A stretch of DNA of 64,000 nt from Mesostigma viride (lineage: Eukaryota; Streptophyta; Mesostigmatophyceae; Mesostigmatales; Mesostigmataceae). Positions 44,601 through 56,600 of the stretch are shown here, one piece after another. The stretch spans positions 18,501-82,500 of the forward strand of contig RPFO01001283.1 of assembly GCA_009746045.1 (NCBI GenBank). The letters run 5' to 3'. The stretch's first letter is position 1. Each line of letters opens with the position of its first letter. The translations under genes and the position numbers were made by a program. The notes below the pieces were generated by a model. The model was not told the DNA's origin. It made no database searches and saw only the letters and a program-made list of their open reading frames with translations.

Positions 44601-47600
44601 GGCGTCAGTTGCGCTCACCTCGTCGGAGCCGCACGTGAAGAAGTAGATCAGATGGATCGCGGTGTAGCCCGTCTTGATGATCTTGGGCAGCGCGCTGCGA
44701 GGCAGCATGGAGGGGGGGGATATACATGGGATAGATAGGATGTGATGGCTTTAACCCATGGCTTTCAATAGCCTTGTCTTGATGATCTTGGGCAGCGCGC
44801 TGCGAGGCAGCATGGAGGGGGGGGATATTCATGGGTTAGATGGGATGTTAGGCCCATGGCTTTTTTCTTTTCTTTTTTTAAAACCTTGCCTTGATAATCT
44901 TGGGCAGTGCGCGGGAGGGTCGTGGGGGTGGACCGGGGGGGTAAATAAATCAAATAGACTTTTATTATAGAAGACATTCCCACGCCATCTCACCTCATGG
45001 AGAACACTCCAGCATCTATAACGCCCACCTGGTCACCTCGTCCTCCTTGAATTGGGCTTTTCCTCCACACGAGTTACCTAGCTCATGAAGAATACGACAC
45101 TAGGCAAGTAGTCCAGTCACCCACCTCGTCACCTCGTTGTCCTTGCAATACTTGGCCGCCTCCTCCTCGGTCATGTCGGCCAGTTTGGTCTCCAGCACGC
45201 CGCTGAAAGGGATGATTGGGTCCTCTGGGTGGTGCTCCTTGATCCTGGTGGCGTGGTGGGTGGAGCGTGAAGACGTGTTAGTTGGTGCACACGTCACGAG
45301 ACATAAGCGATAAGAGGGGATGAATTCATTACTAATAAATCATAAATGAATGACAAATAAATCATACATTAATGATACTGCTACATAGACAATACATTAA
45401 TAATAAAGAGCAATGGGAGAGGACGATGGGGAGGCGCTTCTTAATCCTGGAGTTGGACACATGCCAAAGAAGAAACGTGGAGGTACAAAGAAGGGTGAGG
45501 AGGTGTCAAGAGAGAAATATACTATTATATCCATTCGGTCAGAGGGATGACGGGGTCCTACAGGTGGTGGTAGCCATGTGGTGGGCATCCACACGGTAGG
45601 CATCAACCCACATGTAGGCAGAACCTACAGTTTGCTAAATGTTTAGCAGGCACTCCACGTGGTCCTTCGTGGCCCTGGTGAACACAGCTAGCCCAGACCC
45701 GACACCCTAACCAAGTGTTTAGTGCACTCACCAGTGCGCAATCTTGGCCAGCCACTTGTTCTTTTTTCGCTTGTAGTCCTCTTCACCCAGGTTGATCTGG
45801 CGGCGGGGAAATAAAAATAGCAAAGCCATGAGGAACAGTATTCGCGAAAAGGGGTTTTGGGAGACCAGTATAAGCCTGAAAAGGGTTAGGAGAATAGCAT
45901 GAGCCTGACAAGGATTTTTGTTCATGTAAATCAAGTGAGGCAACTAGAGCAATTCGATCTTGCACATTCATAAACACATAACTGCCACAAAGAACTACCA
46001 TAATGAACCAAGGTAAATCACCACCGAACATGGCCAGCAGAGCCAGGATGCCTATATTTTTCTGCAAAGTAAAGGAATTGCCGGCAGCACAGTCGGAAAC
46101 AGAGACAGTGACCATGCACCCATCGTGGCACTCAACCCTCAGGCAGCACTCACCCATCGTGGCACTTCAACACAGACAACCATGGGGATGCATAAGGTGC
46201 TTGTGTCGAAAAAAATCAGATTTCCAGGTAAGGTCATGCCTCTATGCATGCGAGGGACCACGGGGCCCCACACTCACGCACCAGGTAAACGCAGGAAGCT
46301 GATGTGCATGCCAAGCGAAGATAAGCAAAGCAAAGCATGGCTACACGCTGCCTTTGATGTTTTCGTGCTGCACAGGCACGCGCCAGGTAAACGGCCGGCT
46401 TCTTGGCCCTCAGCAGCCTGGGAGGTGTTGAGCATCCTCATCACTAGGAAAGGCAGCGCTGAACATGGGACAAAAACATGATCTGGACAAGTATGGCCAG
46501 CACCAGACTAACTTCCCCCCCCTGACTTTGTTCGCCCCTTTCGTCTCAGAGGACTACTCCAGTGCTCACACGACGATGGACCGCCATGCGTCCAGGAATA
46601 GTTGTCTCACTTTATAAATCAACACACTCAGTGCTGTTCACGCACCAGGTAGACGACTGGCTTGGCAGTCAGCAGCTGGAAGGTGTTGAGGACCTCAATC
46701 TCTGCCGCCTTCCAGTCGCCCGACCGGACGTCGTTGCCGGCTTCCAACCACGCCGCCACCTGGCCGCGCCAGGACGCACGCAACACATGCATCCACAAAC
46801 GCAGCACGTGCATGCGCGAACGCATGCCATGCATGCATGAACGCATGCACTCACGCGCGCATGAGTTGTTGACAAGCAATACACTGCATGAGACTTGTGT
46901 TGAGTACACACAGAACCATGATGTTGTTGACAAGCAATACACTGCATTAGACTTGTGTTGAGTACACACAGAACCATGATGTTGTTGACAAGCAATACAC
47001 TGCATTAGACTTGTGTTGAGTACACACAGAACCATGATGTTGTTGACAAGCAATACACTGCATGAGACTTGTGTTGAGTACACACAGAACCACGATGCAA
47101 ATGGATGACGCGGCGTCTCCTTCTGTGACGCGGCGTCTCCTTCTGCGTCTTCTTCATGTTCTTGAAGCGCATGTCCACAAATCATTATCATGACCATAAA
47201 TCATTATCATGACCATAAATCATAGTGACGCCTACTCATGTTATTGTATAGACTAGTACCGTAGTGGCCCTTATATCAGTACGCTTAATTATGTACGAAT
47301 CGCCCTCGTACATGCCCCCAAAAAAACTCCTTCCGGCCTCGTACAACCCAAGATATCTCCTTCACCGGGCTTCAGGTCGTCAATATACATTTTATGAACA
47401 CCCAGAGGGTACACCTGCAGAGGACCCTCAAGTATATACCCTGACAATATACCTACGTACTATAAAAAAAAATCCCAAAAGTCTACGTAAACGTAACAAA
47501 AACTCCAAAAGCTCTTCGTACAAGAATTAAGCGTACACATATAAGGGCCACTACGGTAGTCAGTGAACTTCACATCCAGCTTCTGTATTTCGTTCTTGCC

Positions 47601-50600
47601 AGCGCCAGGAACACTTCCGGCAACACAACCATTACCATTTAGTGACCTCCACTATCCTTACAGTACACGCTGTTCACCTTTACACCCACCTCCAGCTCCA
47701 ATTCTGTGCCACTGTAGATGCCAAGAACACGTTGCAGTGCCAGCAGAAGCAATCAAGAAATGTCAAGGCATCTACACAGCCATGTCACCAATCTACAGCA
47801 AAGGTCACTGTAGCCAACAGTACAACTAGCAAACGTCACACTAGCCGCAAGGATCACCTTCTCCACCATCTCCAGCTCAAACTTCGCGTTCTTGTCCGTG
47901 GGAGCCTTCTTCAGCGTCTTCTTCACGTCCTCGATGCGCGCGTTCACAAACTCAATGTCCTGACCCAACAAGGGACGAAAACCGGAACCGCGCAGAGGTG
48001 CACGAGAACCAAAACCATGCAGACGTGTCAGGGAATGTCACCGAGGGGTTATTAACGGCCAAGTCCACATTCTCAACGAGTGGGTTACGGACGGACGTGT
48101 TCCCACACTCAATGTCCTGCTGAGTGGGAAGCGAGTCCACTCACCAATAGCACGTAGACTGAATCACGTGAGGATAAATCCTCAATGACACAAAAATCGA
48201 ATGGGATGCCTGGGTGCCTATCTGACCTTTAGCCTCTAACCGAAACCATAAGGGAGCCGGGTCAATGACCAAGCCGGGGGCAGAGAACATTCAAGGGCGA
48301 GGGCAACAGGAGGAGGCCGAAGAGGCTGTTACGGCCCAGACCTTTGTATGGGCGTAACAATGCCTTCAATAAATAACTCGAAAGTAATTTGTTATTCGTT
48401 TGGGACTTTCGGTAGCTCGCTTTCATAGTCCGCCGGACTATCGGACTCAATTCGGGACTTATTTGAGAATTTGTCCTAAGTTCGGGACTTTGTGTGTTTA
48501 TTTGGTACTTTGTGTGTTTCGGACCAGTTATTTTGGGCCTAGCCAGAAGTACGAGATCTTCTAGGGGCCGGGCCGGCCCTAGACGTCAGACAGAATCTGT
48601 TGGGGCCTGACGGCAGTCTGAAGTCTCTGGAAGATCGGCGCGCATGTCGGCGCGCCTGCACACCAACTTGCCAGCTTGGTAGCGCAGCTAGGTGAAATTG
48701 GTCTGAGGACGATGGACTCACTCTCTTTGGTTTGATCATTAATGAAACGAGTGTTGACGACTCTCTCAGACCAAGGGGCACTATTCCGGATGTCATTTGC
48801 CTCATGACATGCCGTGTTATATAGCTAGATTAACTAATCATGCTATATCCGGATCGGGATGTAACAGAGGCGTAGGCGACCAAGCCGCGGCAATGAACAT
48901 TCCAGGGCAGGAGCAACAGCAAGTTATTGCTGGCGGTGTTCACAAACTTGCTATGCCCATCAAAAAATGTTGCCATGAATCCGGTAGCCAAAAAAAAGAA
49001 AAAGAAAAAAGAGCTAGCGACGTAATCAAGTAAGGTATGACGAGAGGGGCTTACATGCCAAATGGCATGCTAAACCGAAGCTGGAACATAATCCACGCAC
49101 CAGGAGCTCACTTAGTACATCTAGCACAATTTCCCTATTACTGGCACCACTATCCAGTGAGAGCTTTTTCGCAGTTGGGCGGTAGCTTGGGATGCCTTCG
49201 GATCAGGAGACCCATTTAGCCGCGGAATCAAGCCAGAGGTCCTAGTTTGAATCCCTGTTGGAGCTACTTGAACTTTCGCGTTTTTCGCATCCTGGCGCTC
49301 GGCAGCATTTGGTTTCACTATTTGTCGCTTGCCTTGACGATAATTCACGGAGCCGGGAGCGCAAGAGAATGAAATAGAAGAGAGAGAGAGAATGGCGCAG
49401 AAACAGAAGAACCAAAAATGATGCCGGCGACATAAGGGCACAGCCACATAGGGGGGGGGGCTAACCAGGTATCACCGGGGGGGCATAAAGTGCCTCAACC
49501 CCACCCGCCCACCCACCCACCCACCCACCCACCCACCCACCCACCCACCCACCCACCCACCCACCCACCCACCCACCCACCCACCCACCCACCCACCCAC
49601 CCACCCACCCACCCACCCACCCACCCACCCACCCACCCACCCACCCACCCACCCACCCACCCACCCACCCACCCACCCACCCACCCACCCACCCACCCAC
49701 CCACCCACCCGCCAGTACCACCGCCACAAAAAAGAATAAAAGCACGAGAACGAGATATGACACATCACCTTTGGCATGAGAGGTATGGAATAATAAATAG
49801 AGTCCCATGATGCAATTACATATCAATAATACAAAGAGCTACCAATAATAGAATTCATACGACGAAACGAAAGGAGAGAAGTGCAGTATACGCCCGTGCC
49901 TGTACCTTGGATGGTGAAGCTTTCCTTTGCTTGACAAGCACTACTTTAGCTGCGGCCCAGCCATTGTAAAAGCCTTGTGGTAAAAGGTACAGAAAGGGCA
50001 CTGAGCAGTCATCCTGCTAAGTACGGACGTAATAATATTACGTACATATACTACTATATATAACGTAATAATATTACCGTGGAGCTGAAGCTAAAGGCAG
50101 ATCTAGCTCTACCTTCAGCCGCAGCTCCGCGGTGATGATGCGAAGAAAGGGCTGTACCCGCAGGTCTGCATGCCACGTCGAGAATGTACAGAAAGGGCAT
50201 TGAACAGTCGTTCTGGTAACAATCACTCCCATACCTGGAACAGTCATCCTTCTGGTAACAATCACTCCCATGCCTGGAACAGTCATCCTTCTGGTAACAA
50301 TCACTCCCATACCTGGAACAGTCATCCTTCTGGTAACAATCACTCCCATACCTGGAACAGTCATTCTGGTAACAATCACTCCCATACCTGGAACAGTCAT
50401 CCTTCTGGTAACAATCACTCCCATACCTGGAACAGTCATCCTTCTGGTAACAATCACTCCCATACCTGGAACAGTCATTCTGGTAACAATCACTCCCATA
50501 CCTGGAACAGTCATCCTTCTGGTAACAATCACTCCCATACCTGGAACAGTCATCCTTCTGGTAACAATCACTCCCATACCTGGAACAGTCGTTCTGGTAA

Positions 50601-53600
50601 CAATCACTCGCATACCTGGAACAGTCATCCTTCTGGTAACAATCACTCCCATACCTGGAACAGTCATCCTTCTGGTAACAATCACTCCCATGCCTGGAAC
50701 AGTCATTCTGGTAACAATCACTCCCATACCTGGAACAGTCATCCTTCTGGTAACAATCACTCCCATACCTGGAACAGTCATCCTTCTGGTAACAATCACT
50801 CCCATACCTGGAACAGTCATCCTTCTGGTAACAATCCCTCCCATACCTGGAACAGTCATTCTGGTAACAATCACTCCCATACCTGGAACAGTCATCCTTC
50901 TGGTAACAATCACTCCCATACCTGGAACAGTCATCCTTCTGGTAACAATCACTCACATACCTGGAACAGTCGTCCTTCTGGTAACAATCACTCCCATACC
51001 TGGAACAGTCATCCTTCTGGTAACAATCACTCACATACCTGGAACAGTCATCCTTCTGGTAACAATCACTCCCATGCCTGGAACAGTCATTCTGGTAACA
51101 ATCACTCCCATACCTGGAACAGTCATTCTGGTAACAATCACTCCCATACCTGGAACAGTCATCCTTCTGGTAACAATCACTCCCATGCCTGGAACAGTCA
51201 TTCTGGTAACAATCACTCCCATACCTGGAACAGTCATTCTGGTAACAATCACTCCCATACCTGGAACAGTCGTTCTGGTAACAATCACTCCCATACCTGG
51301 TCCAGTCGTTCTGGTAACAATCACTCCCATACCTGGAACAGTCATCCTTCTGGTAACAATCACTCCCATACCTGGAACAGTCATCCTTCTGGTAACAATC
51401 ACTCCCATGCCTGGAACAGTCATCCTTCTGGTAACAATCACTCCCATGCCTGGAACAGTCATTCTGGTAACAATCACTCCCATACCTGGAACAGTCATTC
51501 TGGTAACAATCACTCCCATACCTGGAACAGTCGTTCTGGTAACAATCACTCCCATACCTGGTCCAGTCGTTCTGGCAACAATCACTCACATACCTGGAAC
51601 AGTAATCCTGGTAACAATCACTCCCATACCTGGAACAGTCATCCTTCTGGTAACAATCACTCCCATACCTGGAACAGTCATTCTGGTAACAATCACTCCC
51701 ATACCTGGAACAGTCATCCTTCTGGTAACAATCACTCCCATACCTGGAACAGTCGTTCTGGTAACAATCACTCCCATACCTGGAACAGTCGTTCTGGTAA
51801 CAATCACTCCCATACCTGGTCCAGTCGTTCTGGCAACAATCACTCACATACCTGGAACAGTAATCCTGGTAACAATCACTCCCATACCTGGTCCAGTCGT
51901 TCTGGCAACAATCACTCACATACCTGGAACAGTCATTCTGGTAACAATCACTCCCATACCTGGTCCAGTCGTTCTGGCAACAATCACTCCCATACCTGGA
52001 ACAGTCATCCTTCTGGTAACAATCACTCCCATACCTGGAACAGTCATCCTTCTGGTAACAATCACTCCCATGCCTGGAACAGTCATCCTTCTGGTAACAA
52101 TCACTCCCATGCCTGGAACAGTCATTCTGGTAACAATCACTCCCATACCTGGAACAGTCGTTCTGGTAACAATCACTCCCATACCTGGAACAGTCATTCT
52201 GGTAACAATCACTCCCATACCCCCAAGGTACCTTTAGTCGCAGCTCCGCGGTGATGATGTCCAGGTCCCTGACAGGGTCGACCACGTCCTCCACGTGGAT
52301 GACGTCAGCGTCATCGAACGCGCCTGCCGCGGGGGAGCATGAAATATAGTCATTCGAGGATAGTAGTCCGAGGGTTGGGGAAGGCGATCGATAAAATGGG
52401 GCCGAAAAGGGGCGCGGGATGGTGGCAAACCGCAAAGAGGGCCGGGGGGGAACAGGTTTTGGGGGATGGAAAGAGAGCGACGGTACAGGGAGGGAAAGAC
52501 AGGGAGAAAGTGGGAGAAAGATCGAGAGAGGAAAGACAGGAAGGGGGTGCAGGGGGGGACAGGAGGGGGAGAGGAGGGGGAGGGGAGAGCGATGTGAAGT
52601 AGGGGAAGCATAGCAGGCGAAGTAGAAAGGAGAAGATGACAGGGAAAGTGGAAAGGAGAAGATGTAAGGTGAAGACAAACGCGAGGAGGGGCTTGAGAGG
52701 GGGGAACAATAGCAGGGGTGGTCAAGCACGAGTTTGGCATTTTGGTTTGATTTGGTTTGAGAACACGTGTGGTCAAGGAAGGATCGCGATGGCTTGTCAA
52801 AGAGAAATGGACCCGGGAAATCGACCTGGGAAAGTGACCTCTAATGGGGGATCGACTTTGTGGATCATATGCCTGGCCACATCCATTGAAAGGTTCAAGG
52901 ACAATGGACCCAGCCTGTAGGTAGCTCTGCGCGACTATATTGAGAGTTGTAAGGACTAGCTAGACAGAGATGCCGATCCTGATTGACATCACTCAGAGTA
53001 GTCCAAACTGCCACCTCGAAGAAAACCCGGATTGCGTGATAGGGAAGGGGCAAACAGCAGTAGCATCATCATACTGGGTACATACTCATGGATGCTATAT
53101 GAATGGCGTGTTTGTTGGAAGGGATCCAGATCAGGGGGACCGACAAAGGGCGATGGGCGGAAGCCTTGCCATAGGATACACGAGAATTCGTCTATCACCA
53201 AGTCATGACTATCTGTTAACTTCATGGTCGACAAAGGAAATGGATAGAGGATGCGAAGTGGAAGCAAACCAAGGGGCAAGGGCGGCAACTAAAGATAATA
53301 TCGTGGTAGTATTCATCGTGTATATAGATAATATCGTGGTAGTATATATAATATCGTGTATATATATAATATCGTGTATATAGATAATATGGTGGTAGTA
53401 TTCATCCATGGGCAGGCCAGAGATCTGGATTATACGTTTTCATTTCATTCAGCACATGATTCATTCTCTTTCCTTGTGGTTAAGGATACGGATCACATGG
53501 TAGATGCCGTCCACCGCACGGATGTGCGACAGGAACGCGTTGCCGAGACCCGCACCCTGCGACGCTCCCTTGACCAGCCCCGCGATGTCCCAGATGTCCA

Positions 53601-56600
53601 GGTAGGGGGGGACCTGGGTGGGGAATGATGCAGGCAAAGAGTAGGACATGTGAATGGCGGACAGAAGCATACGATTGGGGCCCGATAGGATGGCACCTGT
53701 GCCGGGCAAGGGCAAGGGTAGGCACAAAGCGGGTAGGCGATGGGACTATCCAATCTACGGGAACAGCAAACAAGGAAGAAGGGTGCCACGGTAGGGGGCA
53801 CCTGCACCCTGTATTCATCCGTTCTTTCATGCACCCATGCGCCTCCGCTGGGAGCATCACCCAGTAGGGTGTAGTGGGCACCCTGGATGGTGTAGGCAAA
53901 GACACGAGTATGCCGTGGGAATCACTATAGGAGGATTACTTTAGGGGGGCCTATCGCTGTAGGCACAGGCAAGAGCAGACCGTGGGAATCATGAATAGGA
54001 GCACAGGGCCGCATCTAGTAGGAGACGGATCCAGATAGTGGGTATAATGACTAGGAACACAGCGGCGCATTTAGATAGGGAAAGCTCACGCACAAGGCAC
54101 ACGGGGACACGGAGGAATGGGGGAATGGAGGGTGGTCACTACAGGCTATGATGGGGGGGAGATAAGGGGGGTGGTCACTACAGGAGGAATGTGGGAACAG
54201 GGGTGGGAACACAGGCTATGACGGGGGGGAGATAGGGGGGGTGGTCACTACAGGAGGAATGTGGGAACAGGGGTGGGAACACAGGCTATGATGGGGGGGA
54301 GATAGGGGGGGTGGTCACTACAGGAGGAATGTGGGAACAGGGGTGGGAACACAGGCTATGATGGGGGGGAGACAAGGGGGGTGGCCACTACAGGAGGAAT
54401 GTGGGAATAGGGGTGGGAACACAGGCTATGATGGGGGGGAGATAAGGGGGGGGCGCCTGTACGGGGCACGCTGTGGGCAACAGGACCACATGAACAGGAA
54501 AACGAGGCGGACACCAGGAAATTATTTGGTGGTGGGCCAACTAGGTTGTTCAATAGGGGTTACATTGTCACATGGGGGGCCCACCGCCCTCCTTCGGTGG
54601 GTGATGCAGCTGGCAGGCCCATGCTCGTATACCCCTGGAGTGGGACCCCTTCACCGGGCCAACATAAGGCACGGATGCAGGGGATACTTAACATTAACAG
54701 TGATAATAACATTCATAATAATACGATACAACAGAGCCAACATGAGGGATGGGTGTGGTTGATACTTGCTTGCACCAATCATGCACTCAAGTACGGCACT
54801 CGTTGGGTGATAATGCTTGCATGGACATGCACACATGCGTGGCAGTTTCTGGATGGCGTTGCCTGCGCTCGCGAACACCGTGCATCCTTCGGTACCTCAT
54901 TGCTCTTGAACATTCTCTATTACTTAGAAATTCTCTATTACTTACTGCGCCCTAGTTGGCAGCTTCATGACGAGTACCGCACTAGAAGCATGTAATTTGA
55001 TTGACTCAAATATAGTAAGACCTACTGCGCTCTGTGGGTGGTGATGCTCTCCCTACAACCCCTCACCACACATGATGGATGGTGATGCTCTCTATACAAC
55101 CCTCCACGGCGTTCTTTGGGCGGTGATGCTCTTTGTACAACCCCTCACCGCGCTCTTTGGGTGGTAATGCTCCACCAGCCAGTTGAAGCGGTCGTCCGGC
55201 AGGTTCACCCGCGCCTCGTTCGGGTTGATGGTGCAGAACGGAAAGTTCTGGGGTGGAAGGGGGGAGAGAACAACAATTCCGCGTTGGGTGCGTGCATTGC
55301 CAACATGATGGGTGCATGTCAGACGTTATGGGTGCATGGCAGACGTTATGGGTGCATGGCAGACAATTATGGGAGCATTGCAGACATTACGGGTGCATCG
55401 CCGACATTAGGGATGGCGGGGTGCAAGTATCGCCCACATTGAGTTCGAGAAACACGTTCCCATTGGGAGCAGGGTTGAGGGTTCACAACCGGAGGATCTG
55501 CAATGAAAGAGGCGTTGAACCAAGTCCAAAAGCCCAGAGACAAAGAAAGAAAGAACGGCACATCCACATTATTTTCTCCACGTTAGGTGACTGAGCTACC
55601 ATCAATATGGGAGGGGAGGCCCAACCATAAGTCCATAACCAAGAATGTTGCTATATCATGGGGTGGAGGGTGCAAATGGTGCCCCTGCTGGGCATTTATA
55701 TTATCAATATATTGTCTCCTTGATATAATGGGTGTGAGTGTGCCCACCTTAAGCGGCACGTGCCACCCTGCTGGGTGGCTAGACAACGAACCCTAAACCC
55801 TAAGGGTTGATGCACCAAAATCCGTAAGTTGCTTGCGGGTGTTGTTGCAAGTCTTCCCCAACAGATTTGGAATTGCAAATCTGCACTGGGTGGGTGGATG
55901 GGGATGCAAGTGGGTGGCATGACAGGACGACCATGGCTATGCAGACACAACAACAGCTAGACAAAAGTGTTAACACGATACATACGCAATACATAGCTTT
56001 TGGTCCATTAGAGTTCCTTCCCACCAAGAGAAACACGTGTACTACCGGTAAGTGTGCTAGGCTTTGCCCAATGACTAGGCCATTGTGGTGTCCAATAGTT
56101 TCTTGGTATGAAAGAGGATGGCCACATAGTGAAACTGCAGTTTGTGTACTACTAGGATGTACGATGCACGCTGTCTCAGAAACTGCAAGCACAACCACCA
56201 TTGATTTTACTTCCACGCCACAATTGCCGTTCAAACTTCCAGGAGGCCAATGCGACCGGCCACACACCCAGAACATATGAAGTGAGACAACTATCTGTTG
56301 ATCAACCAAATACAGCTATAAGGATCAACACAGTGGCTATTTCTGGCATCCGTATAGTAACCCAAGGTGACAACATAACATTGCTGGCATCCGTACAGTG
56401 ACCACAAGCTAAACAACAGAGCATCGCTGGCAGGCAAATACATGTAGAAGTCAAGCTTCCCGACTCCTGGGTCCACTAGGTCGACTTCCCACTCCCGTCT
56501 AGGCCATGACATCTCACTTGGCCGATGGCACCTGGCAATGCCAGCATGCTCTTTGTTCTTAGATCAAACATTCATTTTCCCTGAAGAAAATTTACGTTAG

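Noticed and set aside
50054-52729. Very long ORFs (up to 891 codons) on both strands across the minisatellite
   Set aside because: 36/39-bp units divisible by three keep frames open; the sequence is intron 4 of OLA1. Reported as a repeat with possible retention only.
55787-55803. Telomere-like CCCTAAACCCTAA
   Set aside because: Fewer than two units inside an intron; no array.
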